From: CAYFQH01 sp964345215
GTDB taxonomy: Bacteria; Bacillota; Clostridia; Christensenellales; Aristaeellaceae
Length of the DNA stretch: 30,068 nucleotides
Direction of reading: 5' to 3'
Assembly: GCA_964345215.1 (NCBI GenBank)
Contig: CAYFQH010000025.1
Span: forward strand, 1-30,068
The notes under the pieces are model-generated. The model was not told where the DNA came from. It saw only the letters and a program-made list of their open reading frames with translations, and searched no databases. Made by a program: the position numbers and the translations under genes. Positions 14,296 to 22,240 of the stretch are shown in pieces; the first letter of the stretch is position 1; every line of letters starts with the position of its first letter.

Positions 14296-15465
14296 ATGAA
14301 AACTCAAAAAAGGGTTGCAGCAGCTGCTTTTAAGAAGTATTTTTTTCAAAGGCTTCTTTTGTTGCTCACCACTTTTTTACTTGTCCTCTCCCCTATCCTT
14401 CCGGCCCGAGGGGAGGATTTGGTGTTTTCAGTTACCCAAAAAAATTTAGCCGCCGCCCCTTTTATAAATCCTCCCTTGGTTACAACCAAAGAAGCCCTTG
14501 ATTTGTTAACCCAAATACAAAGCAGCAGAACCTTTCCCGTTACAGAAAACTTTCGCCGCTATACCAAAGCCCAGGGCGACTACCAAAAGGGCACCCTGGA
14601 TACCAAAAAATGGCTGCAGCATTTTTTTGAACAGTATAAAGGCGACTTGATTACCTGGCCCTTGGAAGATCAGTATGCTTTTGACCAAATGCTTTTGGCT
14701 TTTGATATTACCCATCAGCCCCAATATTTTCTTCCAAAAGAAGGGGAGCTGACCCGGGATGAAGCCCTTGCGATTACCAAAAAGCTGGCCCTTGATTATG
14801 ACTTGGACTTGGTTGAAGAAGATTTTGACAGTTTTCAAAGCCTATCGGCCAGCCTGTTTGCATCTGATGAATACAACCAAATTCTTTGGAAGGTTGTTTT
14901 ACGTAAGCCCTCGCCAGACTTTGTTACTTACCTGAAAACCGACGGTGAGCTTGTTTCCTTTGAACGGCAGGAGGGAATGGAGGTTTCCTCCCCCACCCTG
15001 AAGTTACTGGCTGCGTTGGAAAAAGAAAAGGGGCTTTTTCAGTTTTGGTCCTTGGAGGACAAGGCCTGGCTATCCGCTGTTTTACCCGCCTTAATCGATA
15101 AAGAAACCTATCAGGGCAACAAGGTTTTTCCTATTGCTTATGCCATTGCCAGCTACCGCTTTACCCTGCCCCCGGAAGAGGCCATTGGTATAAAGGCTGC
15201 CACCAACATGGCCATTAACGCCAGCCAAAAAAATTTTTCACTGCCGAACCACTGGTTAGAATCCGTAAAAATAGGCACCTCCTTTTTTTATAACGACGAT
15301 AACCTGCCCATTTGGCGCATTACCTTTTGGCCGGCCCCTGCCCACAGTATTGATGGCTTTTACGGCGCAAGGGTTGAGTTAAATGCCTTTACGGGGCAAA
15401 TTTTAATTATTGAAAAAAATGGCAACACCAGCGATACCACCATTCCTTACGAAAACCTTATTTAA
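14296..15465 (+). CDS. Secreted protein with duplicated PepSY-like unit
   Basis: A 389-residue protein, not recognised as a named family. A signal peptide covers 1-39 (LPARG then EDLVFS). The remainder contains two related units, about 117-226 and 246-375. Each starts with a W-x-LED motif (TWPLEDQYAF, FWSLEDKAWL), has a helix of the DEALAI/EEAIGI type, and ends in a strand resembling PepSY domains (ILWKVVLRK; IWRITFWPA followed by VELNAFTGQILIIEKNG). PepSY-like modules in secreted Clostridia proteins often inhibit or chaperone peptidases, but no peptidase is adjacent, so the function is open. AAGGAGG precedes the ATG. A terminator follows. Confidence 0.8.
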   Translation: MKTQKRVAAAAFKKYFFQRLLLLLTTFLLVLSPILPARGEDLVFSVTQKNLAAAPFINPPLVTTKEALDLLTQIQSSRTFPVTENFRRYTKAQGDYQKGTLDTKKWLQHFFEQYKGDLITWPLEDQYAFDQMLLAFDITHQPQYFLPKEGELTRDEALAITKKLALDYDLDLVEEDFDSFQSLSASLFASDEYNQILWKVVLRKPSPDFVTYLKTDGELVSFERQEGMEVSSPTLKLLAALEKEKGLFQFWSLEDKAWLSAVLPALIDKETYQGNKVFPIAYAIASYRFTLPPEEAIGIKAATNMAINASQKNFSLPNHWLESVKIGTSFFYNDDNLPIWRITFWPAPAHSIDGFYGARVELNAFTGQILIIEKNGNTSDTTIPYENLI

Positions 15466-15508
15466 AAAGTAGCCTTTGCCCTTTATATTTAAGGCACTTT
15501 GCTATTTT

Positions 15509-15534
15509 AAAAAAGCAGCACTGCTGCTTTTTTT
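15509..15534 (+). terminator. Terminator of the PepSY-like gene
   Basis: GCAGC and GCTGC pair around ACT, extended by A6 on the left and T7 on the right. This is a classic intrinsic terminator before the blaI-like promoter. Confidence 0.85.
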
Positions 15535-15546
15535 GATGGCTGTTTA

Positions 15547-15612
15547 TCTACAACTGTAGAAAATTTGTTACAAAGGGTTGACAATCTATATTCTACACAT
15601 GTGGAATATAGA
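15547..15612 (+). promoter_or_regulatory. blaI-like promoter with two dyad operators
   Basis: Operator 1 (15547-15560) is the perfect palindrome TCTACA-AC-TGTAGA. Operator 2 (15585-15612) is a 28-bp dyad with 12 of 14 half-site matches and a TACA-CA-TGTG core. The -35 TTGACA (15578-15583) abuts operator 2, and the best -10, TGGAAT after 18 nt, lies inside it. BlaI/MecI-family repressors bind TACA/TGTA dyads, so autorepression is expected. Confidence 0.75.
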
Positions 15613-15662
15613 TAAGACAATTGTCCTCTTCTATATATACCCTTAAACAAAGGAGACTAAAA

Positions 15663-16049
15663 ATGAAAAACCCACCCGTATTAAAAAAATTACCGGAAGC
15701 AGAATTTGATGTGATGCAGATTGTTTGGGCCCTCCCTTCGCCCATGACCACAAACCAAATTCTTTTTCAGCTTGAGCAAGAAAAGGAGTGGAAACCTCAA
15801 ACCTTGGCTACCCTTTTAACCCGTCTGGTAAACAGGGGGTTTTTGAAAACCCAAAAAGAAGGGAAGGAACGAAGCTATTGGCCCCTTATTTTAAAAGAAG
15901 ACTACCTAAAGTTTGAAACAAAGGCCTTTGTCAAGCAATACCACCACAGTTCCTTTATTCACCTGGCCAACACCTTCTACGGTGATGGGCCCCTATCAAA
16001 CGAAGATATTGACGACCTGCTCAACTGGGTAAAAGAGCGGAGGGAATAG
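15663..16049 (+). CDS. BlaI/MecI/CopY-family transcriptional repressor
   Basis: A 128-residue winged-helix repressor. It opens with KLPEAEFDVMQIVWALPSPM, the standard BlaI/MecI start, followed by the helix-turn-helix (TTNQILFQLEQEKEWKPQTL) and the wing (LVNRGFLKTQKEGKERSYWP). The C-terminal half is the dimerisation part. Family members repress beta-lactamase or envelope-stress genes until a BlaR1-type protease signals. The ATG at 15663 has AAGGAG upstream. A BlaR1-like gene begins 1 nt after the stop but is broken, so induction by the usual route is probably lost. No beta-lactamase or PBP gene is nearby. Confidence 0.9.
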   Translation: MKNPPVLKKLPEAEFDVMQIVWALPSPMTTNQILFQLEQEKEWKPQTLATLLTRLVNRGFLKTQKEGKERSYWPLILKEDYLKFETKAFVKQYHHSSFIHLANTFYGDGPLSNEDIDDLLNWVKERRE

Positions 16050-16050
16050 A

Positions 16051-17119
16051 ATGCGAAGCTGGTTTTTAGCCGTGTTAATGGCCAGTATAACCATGGGCGT
16101 AATTGGCCTTGTTTATATTGCTTTAACGCCTAAACTCTCTAAACACTACAGTCCCAAGGGCTTATACACCATTTGGCTTGTGATTTTATTAGGCCTGGTC
16201 ATTCCCATTCGGCCCATTTTCCCCCAAAGTCTCTTCTCTATTAAACAAGAAGCCCCGGCCCGGGCCCTGCCCCTTCACAGCCTTGTTGGCATCCTGGGTG
16301 AGTATGGGGATTGGTGGCATGTATGCCTTTCCCCCTACCAGCAGGCCCAAGGGTATGAATACGGCTACTTTTATCCCCTGCCCAGGGCTGATGACGAGAA
16401 TCTGGTTACAGGCTTTATATATCAGCCCGGCTTTACTGACAACCTAAAACAGGTGTACCGGGCCGTTATTGACATAAAAGACGAAACTGCATTAACCTTA
16501 ACCCTTTCAGAGACAAATGTTTCTACCAACTCTCCCCTTCAGGGGGGCCTCTGTGCTTTTGTTAAACGGCACCCAGGTTTTCACCAGCCAATCGGCTGGG
16601 AAGCAAACAAAAATCACAGATGCTTTTGTATTCACCCTCGATGGCGGAATTACCGTCCCTATAAAATCTGAAAATTTGAACTTTCAATACCATCATCCTT
16701 CAAATAGTTCTTCTTCCCTGGTGCCCGCCTTATTGGCGAGCCAAGGCAATGCCCTTCCCCTCTATCAGGATATTCGGGGCACAAAAGCTCCCCTTGCCGC
16801 CTTCATCCCGGGCACCCCAGCAATAATATTGGGAAAGATTACCGGCCCTGCAAACGCCTACCTGGCTTAGGTGAACGGGCAAATTGGCTACCTTGCCCCA
16901 GAGAACGTTACAACCCCTAAAGATGATCAAAATCTCTTAGGCGCTCCCTAGGGTGCAAGCCGCCCCAGTGATGCTTGCGGCCTTTACATCAAAAAGGCCT
17001 TGCCTTTGAATGTAGAATATGCAAATGATATTGCCAACGCCGACCCGTTGACTCAAACCTCCAAGTTTTTTACAACATGTGGCGCACTTGAATTGCTAGA
17101 CAGCCTCCCAACAAAATGA
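16051..17119 (+). pseudogene. BlaR1/M56 N-terminus joined to SH3-like secreted domains, decayed
   Basis: The first ~60 residues (MRSWFLAVLMASITMGVIGL, then YTIWLVILLGLVIPIRPIFP) look like the first two membrane spans of BlaR1/M56 proteins. The M56 protease domain is absent. From about residue 75 the sequence instead resembles bacterial SH3 modules (VGILGEYGDWWHV; later LPLYQDIRG and VNGQIGYLAPENV). The frame breaks at a G6 run (16542-16547): losing one G restores a continuous reading. Two in-frame TAG codons follow (16868 and 16949), each surrounded by coherent sequence, then TGA at 17117. The pattern indicates a deletion fusion followed by point decay. GGAGGG lies 6 nt before the ATG. Confidence 0.75.
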
Positions 17120-17294
17120 AATTCATTTTATTGGACTTGCAGATTCCTTATGGCACCCCCGTTGCTTTTATTATTTTTACCAGCGAAAACGATTCTCCTA
17201 TAAAACATTAGAAAGGCACATGCTTTGGGCGGCTATTTTGCACTTGTTCTTTAAAAAAGGCGAAGCCTTCACGGGCAGAGGAATCTGTAGCCCA

Positions 17295-17332
17295 GCGATT
17301 TTGGGGCCTTGCCCCTTTTTTATCAAAATCGC
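17295..17332 (+). terminator. Terminator-like nested hairpin
   Basis: The inner stem GGGGC/GCCCC with loop CTT is followed by T6. An outer stem, GCGATTTT/AAAATCGC, encloses both. It lies between the decayed gene and repeat copy B. Confidence 0.75.
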
Positions 17333-17350
17333 CCAGACCCACCGCAATAA

Positions 17351-17457
17351 AGGGCCCAATGGGCCCCGCTGGGTCTCGATTTTATATGAAGGGAGGCATC
17401 GCCTCTTTTCTGCCGCCTTCATGTATCCCACGCTTTATGGCTGGGGTTCTTTGACAG
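17351..17457 (+). repeat. Copy B of the ~100-bp structured intergenic repeat
   Basis: The plus-strand partner of copy A. It begins with GGGCCC-AAT-GGGCCC, contains a 10-bp hairpin with loop ATC (GAAGGGAGGC / GCCTCTTTTC), and ends CCCA...TGGGGTTCTTTGACAG. Differences from copy A within the hairpin (A to G at the wobble side) keep the pairing. The core is 17367-17457. Confidence 0.85.
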
Positions 17458-17494
17458 TCTAAGGTCTTTTCATAATCGAAAAGGCCTTTCTCTT

Positions 17495-17548
17495 TTGTTT
17501 TCTGTTTGTAACTTGTGTTATAATACACATAAGTAAGCTGATGTGTAT
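17495..17548 (+). promoter_or_regulatory. Promoter and dyad of the metallophosphoesterase gene
   Basis: TTGTTT (17495-17500), 18 nt, then TATAAT (17519-17524). An inverted repeat ATACACAT (17523-17530) / ATGTGTAT (17541-17548) with a 10-nt spacer overlaps the -10 and the predicted start, a good place for a repressor. Confidence 0.65.
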
Positions 17549-17568
17549 ATTGGGTATAAAGGCAGGTT

Positions 17569-18732
17569 ATGGCATTGCTTAAACGAAGAAAGGAAAACAA
17601 GTTTAAAGAGTTTATTCTTTTTTTGCTCATGTACTCCTTCGTGGCCTTAATCGGGGCATGGCGGGTGTTTGTGATGCTGCGCAGCTTTTTTACCACCCTG
17701 CCTGCCGCCCTGTATGTAGGCACCTACTTACTGGTAACCATTGGGCTGCTGGCTTCCTTTTTCTTCCCCCGCAGCTGGTTTACAAAGTTTTTAGACAGCC
17801 TGGCCAGTTATTGGATGTGCTTTCAGTTTGTGTTTTTCTTTTCCGCCCTGCTGGAATGGGCCGGGGCTTTGTTGTTTGTATATACCCTGGGGCTTCTCGC
17901 GCCCTTTGCTTATGCCCATATTTCCCTTTTTATTTTTACCTTAACCCTGTTTACTACCTTAGGAGGCATCATCAATGCCCGCATCATTCGCCTTACCAGC
18001 TACCGCCTAAAGGTAACTAAGCTGAAGGGTACAAAAGAGCGCTATAAAATTGTTCATTTAAGCGATTTGCACCTGGGCAGTATTAACGATTTAAAGGCCA
18101 TGCAAAAAATAGTAGCAAAGGTAAATGCCCTTGAGCCCGATTTAATTTGCATCACCGGCGATACTTTTACTGAAACCGTGTGGGATATTTACCAAATGGA
18201 CGACATTGCCAAGGCTTTTAAGGGCTTCCGGGCCACTTACGGCACCTATGCCTGCCTGGGCAACCATGATTTTGGCAAGGATTTGGCCCAGATGCTCATC
18301 TTTTTTGAAAAGGCCCATATTAACCTGTTAAGGGATGAACCGGCCGACCTCGGCCCTATAAGCCTTTTTGGCCGCAGCGACCGCTATCCGGGCGGAAATC
18401 GGCGCCATGAGCGAAGGGCCCTTGGGGACCTTTTGCAAGGCATAGACAAAGAAAAGCTGTTTATTATTTTAGACCATCAGCCTACCCCTGACATTATTAA
18501 AGAAAGCGCCCAAGCCGGGGCCGATTTACTGTTAAGCGGCCATACCCACGGAGGCCAGTTTTTTCCCATGCACCTGTTTATTAAAAAGGCTTTTCCCCAA
18601 TATAAGGGCTGCAAAAAATACGGCAATATGTACTGTGTAATCAGCTCCGGCACCTATGTTACCACCCCACCCATTCGCATTGGCAGCCGGTCGGAAATTG
18701 TTGAAATTTTAGTAGAAAGCGCGTCTGAATAA
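17569..18732 (+). CDS. Membrane-anchored metallophosphoesterase (YkuE/YaeI-like)
   Basis: 387 residues. Four hydrophobic spans occupy about 14-135, followed by a calcineurin-type phosphoesterase domain. Metal and catalytic motifs are SDLHLG (D166, H168), GD at 197-198, GNHD at 231-234, H303 (LDHQPTP) and GHTHGGQ from 324. The second block reads GDTFTE, where relatives often have GDxxD. Related membrane enzymes act on lipid-linked pyrophosphates or other membrane substrates; the actual substrate is unknown. The SD is weak (GGCAGG directly before the ATG). It is a single-gene unit with its own promoter and a hairpin after the stop. Confidence 0.87.
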   Translation: MALLKRRKENKFKEFILFLLMYSFVALIGAWRVFVMLRSFFTTLPAALYVGTYLLVTIGLLASFFFPRSWFTKFLDSLASYWMCFQFVFFFSALLEWAGALLFVYTLGLLAPFAYAHISLFIFTLTLFTTLGGIINARIIRLTSYRLKVTKLKGTKERYKIVHLSDLHLGSINDLKAMQKIVAKVNALEPDLICITGDTFTETVWDIYQMDDIAKAFKGFRATYGTYACLGNHDFGKDLAQMLIFFEKAHINLLRDEPADLGPISLFGRSDRYPGGNRRHERRALGDLLQGIDKEKLFIILDHQPTPDIIKESAQAGADLLLSGHTHGGQFFPMHLFIKKAFPQYKGCKKYGNMYCVISSGTYVTTPPIRIGSRSEIVEILVESASE

Positions 18733-18738
18733 GCAAAA

Positions 18739-18754
18739 CCCCTTGGTGAAGGGG
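18739..18754. terminator. Hairpin between convergent genes
   Basis: CCCCTT-GGTG-AAGGGG, flanked by AAAA on the left and CTTTG on the right. This is a modest terminator that can serve both the metallophosphoesterase and yccF-like transcripts. Confidence 0.6.
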
Positions 18755-18797
18755 CTTTGATAAAAGAATTATTCTATTTTTAAAACAGCCAAAGCAC

Positions 18798-19157
18798 CTA
18801 TACCACCCGGGCCCCTACAGGCATTAAGGCCAGCTTGGCCATTTTAAAACACTGCAGCCCAAAGGGAATGCCAATAATACTAATACAATAAACAAGCCCC
18901 AGCAAAGCATACTCTGCTGCTAACAGCAAGCCGCCAAAAATCAGCCATAAAATGTTTACAAGGGTCGAAAAACTTCCCCCTTTGTACACAATTTCTTTAC
19001 CGAAGGGGAAAAAAGAAAGTTTAGCCATTTTAAAGCACTGTTTGCCTACTGGAATGCCAACAATGGTTATACACCACAATAAGCCCGTAATAAACCAAGT
19101 TAGGCCTGTAACCAACCCACCTAAGAAAAACCAAATAATGTTACCGATGCAGCCCAT
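18798..19157 (-). CDS. yccF: YccF domain membrane protein
   Basis: A 119-residue membrane protein made of two YccF repeats. Each has a hydrophobic span and a conserved tail: GLLWCITIVGIPVGKQCFKMAKLSFFPFG, then LGLVYCISIIGIPFGLQCFKMAKLALMPVG (quoted as family patterns). The Cys-Ile-x-Ile-x-Gly-Ile-Pro and QCFKMAKL motifs occur twice, as expected. The family has no established function; an ion- or envelope-related role is often guessed. AAAGGAGG lies before the ATG, and a good promoter sits 31-59 nt upstream. Confidence 0.9.
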   Translation of the reverse strand: MGCIGNIIWFFLGGLVTGLTWFITGLLWCITIVGIPVGKQCFKMAKLSFFPFGKEIVYKGGSFSTLVNILWLIFGGLLLAAEYALLGLVYCISIIGIPFGLQCFKMAKLALMPVGARVV

Positions 19158-19187
19158 ATTCTCTCCTCCTTTGGCCGTGTTTTTTTC

Positions 19188-19216
19188 AGTATAATTACAA
19201 TTTGTGCCTCTTGCAA
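19188..19216 (-). promoter_or_regulatory. Promoter of the yccF-like gene
   Basis: On the minus strand TTGCAA (19216-19211), 17 nt, then TATACT (19193-19188). The predicted start near 19181 gives a short leader of about 24 nt. Confidence 0.8.
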
Positions 19217-19372
19217 GTGAAATACATTAAGATTTTTTAATCTACCTCTAATCTATTTTTAGGCCACTCATCTACCCTTTGCTTTTATCCCCGTCAATAC
19301 CCGGACTAACCTATTATTTATAAGTGTCTTATCATTTTAAACCCTATTGAACCTTAACAGGAGGAATCAAAA

Positions 19373-19807
19373 ATGAAACAAAAAATGATTGCCCTCATCC
19401 TTGTTTTACTTGCCCTGTTTATACCCCTGGCCTCGGTCTGTGCAAGCAGCACCCTCTTACCCCAGGAGCCGGCAGAGCTGGAATCCCTGATTTTAACTCA
19501 GTTTAAAGAAAACACGCCTTACGCCAAAGAGGCTGCATTAAGCCTTGGTTTTGTTTATATCTTACAAGGGAATCAGACCCTGCCGGAAGGTGTCTCCACA
19601 TTTTACGGCAGTTATGAAAAAGTGGTCATTAGCGAAGTGTTTTTTCACAATTTTTTTCCGCCCTTTCGCCAGCTGCAAATCTACGCCTTTGGCGTAACAA
19701 AAGAAGGAGCTTATGAAAAAACCGCCACACCAGATGATATTAGAGCCAGACTTTATGACTTAAACCTTTTTGCAGACCTTGATTTTGAAATCATCTCCTT
19801 TGAGTAA
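19373..19807 (+). CDS. Small secreted protein of unknown function
   Basis: 144 residues, not recognised. A clear signal peptide (KMIALILVLLALFIPLASVCA) is followed by about 120 residues. These contain a helix (PAELESLILTQFKENTPYAKEAA), a strand region (SLGFVYILQG) and an acidic C-terminus (DDIRARLYDLNLFADLDFEI). The Cys sits at the end of the signal region (SVCASS); this is not a typical lipobox but could be read as one (LASVCA), so a lipoprotein is possible. AGGAGG lies before the ATG. The WG-repeat gene follows 35 nt later, suggesting one transcript of two exported proteins. Confidence 0.8.
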   Translation: MKQKMIALILVLLALFIPLASVCASSTLLPQEPAELESLILTQFKENTPYAKEAALSLGFVYILQGNQTLPEGVSTFYGSYEKVVISEVFFHNFFPPFRQLQIYAFGVTKEGAYEKTATPDDIRARLYDLNLFADLDFEIISFE

Positions 19808-19842
19808 TCAACTTGGTTTTTAGCCGTATAGAGGAGCCGAAG

Positions 19843-20811
19843 ATGAAAAAACAACTTGCTACTGTCCTTAAAAAAACACTTTTTCTTTTATGTACTTTTC
19901 TTTTGTTGTTTTCTTTTGCCCTTGGGTCAAATGGATTAGCAGAAGAAGGCCCTCCTTCGGTTTCGACAAAATTCCCCATCCCCTTTGAAGAAAACAATCT
20001 ATGGGGTTTTGTAAACGGCCAGGGGAGGGTAGTCGTTCCTCCCATTTGGGATGAGGTGAGCCCCTTTGTAAATGGCTATGCCAAAGTAACCAAAAACGAA
20101 AAGATCGGCTATATTAACCTTAGGGGGGAGATGATCATCCCCCCTAAGTGGGACATTGGATCAAACTTTTACGAAGGCTATGCCAAAGTAGCCCAAGCCC
20201 ATATACTCTATAACCGCACCTATAAAGATTACCGGGAAGGCTACTTTTTTATAGATGCCCAAGGCCAATTGCTCACCCCCACCATTTGGGGCGAGGCCTC
20301 GGTTTTTATAGACGGCCTGGCCCTGGTACAAAAAAACTTTGTATGGGGTTTTATCAACACAAAGGGGCAGGTGGTGTACCCCCTCCAGTGGGACGATATT
20401 TACCCCCTGACCCGGGAGATTTTGCCCTATCCCAACTACCAATATATAGACGATGAGGAGGGCCTGGGCCCTTGGGAGGGCCGCTCTTTATTTTTGGATG
20501 GATTGATTGTTATTGTGCAAAACGATCTTTGCGGCCTTTTAAACGATAAGTGGCAGATTGTAGTGCCTCCTACCTGGGGTTCCATCAAGGCCTTGAGCGA
20601 AGGGCTGATTGTGGTTGTGGATAAGGACACCTTCCTCTACGGCTTTATCAACACCAAAGGCGAGGTCGTGCTGCCCCCTGTTTGGGAGGAGGCAACCAGC
20701 TTTATAAATAGCCTGGCCCAAGTTAAAACCGGCGGCCAATGGCAAACCATAAACACCAAAGGGGAGGTTGTAGATAACCTTCCCCTGGTTGCCCAGCAGG
20801 CAAAACCGTAG
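19843..20811 (+). CDS. Secreted WG-repeat protein
   Basis: 322 residues. A signal peptide (about 1-32, ending GLAEEG) is followed by at least six WG (KWG-type) repeats of about 35-45 residues. Each has the pattern xWGFINxKGxVVxPxxWDExxxFxNGLAxV, for example LWGFVNGQGRVVVPPIWDEV and LYGFINTKGEVVLPPVWEEA. A partial seventh repeat ends the protein. WG repeats are thought to form beta-rich surface or binding modules; the partner is unknown. The start is the ATG at 19843, with GAGGAG 6 nt upstream; the longer reading lacks a site. Second gene of a two-gene unit, ended by a hairpin. Confidence 0.9.
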   Translation: MKKQLATVLKKTLFLLCTFLLLFSFALGSNGLAEEGPPSVSTKFPIPFEENNLWGFVNGQGRVVVPPIWDEVSPFVNGYAKVTKNEKIGYINLRGEMIIPPKWDIGSNFYEGYAKVAQAHILYNRTYKDYREGYFFIDAQGQLLTPTIWGEASVFIDGLALVQKNFVWGFINTKGQVVYPLQWDDIYPLTREILPYPNYQYIDDEEGLGPWEGRSLFLDGLIVIVQNDLCGLLNDKWQIVVPPTWGSIKALSEGLIVVVDKDTFLYGFINTKGEVVLPPVWEEATSFINSLAQVKTGGQWQTINTKGEVVDNLPLVAQQAKP

Positions 20812-20818
20812 CAAAAAG

Positions 20819-20859
20819 CAAAGCACCGACATGCCCATTGCTGGCCTTTCGGTGCTTTG
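20819..20859. terminator. Bidirectional terminator
   Basis: CAAAGCACCGA pairs with TCGGTGCTTTG (11 bp) around a 19-nt loop. It lies between the convergent WG-repeat and Ldh_2 genes. T-rich DNA follows on the minus side. Confidence 0.8.
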
Positions 20860-20900
20860 TTTAGTTAGCGCATCTTGCGAGATCTTTTTATATAACAGCC

Positions 20901-22007
20901 TTATTCCTCCCAGGAGAATTTGAAGTCTACCTGGTATTTTTCCCTGGCATCGATTAAGGATTTCATCACATTTTCATTCAAGGGCACCCCGGTGTTAGAC
21001 CGTTCTAAGAAGGCCAGGTATTCTTTTTCCCCGGCAGTATAAATCCGCTCAGCTCCCTTGGCTTTTTTAGATGCCCGCAGTTCCCTCAAAATGTCGCCGG
21101 TAATCTTTTTAAACTCGTCTACATCGATAAAGGCGTTAATGTCTACTGCAATAAAGAAGTGGCCCAGTTTATGGGGCTGGGGTTTTCCGTCAGGCCCAAC
21201 GCCGCTTAGCTGGTTTAAGAAGGAACCTCCTTGGAGGGCAGCAGATAAAATTTCAACCACGGTGGCATAACCATAGCCCTTATAGCCGCCCAGTTCTTCT
21301 CCAATACCGCCTAAGGGTGCCAAGGCACATTTGCCGGTGTTAAAGCCTTTCAGGGCAATTTGAGGATCGGTTACCGGGTCGCCGTTCTCGTCAATCACCC
21401 AGCCTATTGGCATTTCTTTATTAATTCTGGCGTAATGCTCAATCTTCCCCCGCTGTGAAATGGAAGTAGCGCAGTCCAGCACAAAATCAAATTCTTCGTC
21501 GGTGGGTATACCAAAGGTTAAGGGATTGGTGCCCAGCATGTTTTGAACACCAAAGGTAGGGGCAATAGAAGGACGGGCATTGGTGCCAGTAATGCCAATC
21601 ATGTTTTCTTTTGCGGCCATGGAGGCGTAGTAGCCTGCAATACCGTAGTGGGTGGAGTTACGAACAACTACCATACCCAGGCCGTGTTCCTTTGCCTTTT
21701 CAATGGCCATAGTCATGGCTTTGTGGCTTACCACATGGCCCATGCCGTGGTTGGCATCTAAAACGGCAACGGCTTTGTTATCGCGAATCACATCGATTTT
21801 GGTGGTGGTCTTCATAATGCCTTCTTCAATCCGATCTAAATAGATAGGCTTAAAGCGGCCTACACCGTGGGAGTCAATCCCTCTTTTATCAGATTCGATC
21901 AATACTTCTGCCGTAATTTTAGCCTCGTTTTCGGGCATGCCTACTTTTGTAAAGGTTTTTACCATTAACTCTTCCAACTTGTCAAAAGTTTCATATTTTA
22001 TTGCCAT
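20901..22007 (-). CDS. Ldh_2-family NAD(P)-dependent malate/lactate-type dehydrogenase
   Basis: A 368-residue cytoplasmic oxidoreductase of the Ldh_2 (malate/L-lactate/L-sulfolactate dehydrogenase) family. Diagnostic motifs are the catalytic RGIDSHGVGRF (His about 47), VLDANHGMGHVVSHKAM, VVRNSTHYGIAGYY, and the nucleotide-binding GTNARPSIAPTFG with MLGTNPLTFGIP. FVLDCATSISQRGKIEHYAR and the glycine-rich GELGGYKGYG-like segment also fit. Members reduce or oxidise 2-hydroxy acids, such as malate, lactate, sulfolactate and ureidoglycolate; the substrate cannot be told here. SD GGAGGG precedes the ATG. A strong promoter with an adjacent dyad lies just upstream, suggesting inducible expression as a single gene. 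Confidence 0.92.
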   Translation of the reverse strand: MAIKYETFDKLEELMVKTFTKVGMPENEAKITAEVLIESDKRGIDSHGVGRFKPIYLDRIEEGIMKTTTKIDVIRDNKAVAVLDANHGMGHVVSHKAMTMAIEKAKEHGLGMVVVRNSTHYGIAGYYASMAAKENMIGITGTNARPSIAPTFGVQNMLGTNPLTFGIPTDEEFDFVLDCATSISQRGKIEHYARINKEMPIGWVIDENGDPVTDPQIALKGFNTGKCALAPLGGIGEELGGYKGYGYATVVEILSAALQGGSFLNQLSGVGPDGKPQPHKLGHFFIAVDINAFIDVDEFKKITGDILRELRASKKAKGAERIYTAGEKEYLAFLERSNTGVPLNENVMKSLIDAREKYQVDFKFSWEE

Positions 22008-22053
22008 TTGAATTCCCTCCTATTGATTTATAAAATATATTCCCATAGTCATA

Positions 22054-22098
22054 AATATACCACATTTTAGGCAATTTTGCAATGATAAAAATTTATCA
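22054..22098 (-). promoter_or_regulatory. Promoter and upstream dyad of the Ldh_2 gene
   Basis: On the minus strand TTGCAA (22082-22077), 17 nt, and TATATT (22059-22054), the latter preceded by TGG (extended -10). Immediately upstream lies the near-palindrome TGATAAATTTTTATCA (22098-22083, 7 of 8 half-site matches), a possible regulator site touching the -35. Confidence 0.75.
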
Positions 22099-22240
22099 AT
22101 TCCTTCGCTGTTTTGTATTCCCTCCATAGTTCTTTCGCAAAATTTAGTCAAGGACAGGTTCTCTTATCTGCGAAATTTTTTATTTTTAGCCCTTTCCGCG
22201 CCTCCTCTTGGCCAGGTGGAGTAAAGACCAGCATCCTCTT

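Noticed and set aside
16868..16951. Two in-frame TAG codons as possible stop-codon reassignment
   Set aside because: TAG ends ordinary genes in the window (BlaI-like at 16047-16049, flavodoxin-like at 25783-25785), and the same gene has a frameshift and a TGA, so decay is simpler.
10134..17457. Composite transposon
   Set aside because: The repeats are outward-facing and resemble terminal inverted repeats, but no transposase or recombinase is present and no flanking duplication is visible.
17198..17462. ORFs on both strands across repeat copy B
   Set aside because: They read through hairpins and a structured repeat; the corresponding frame is not kept in copy A.
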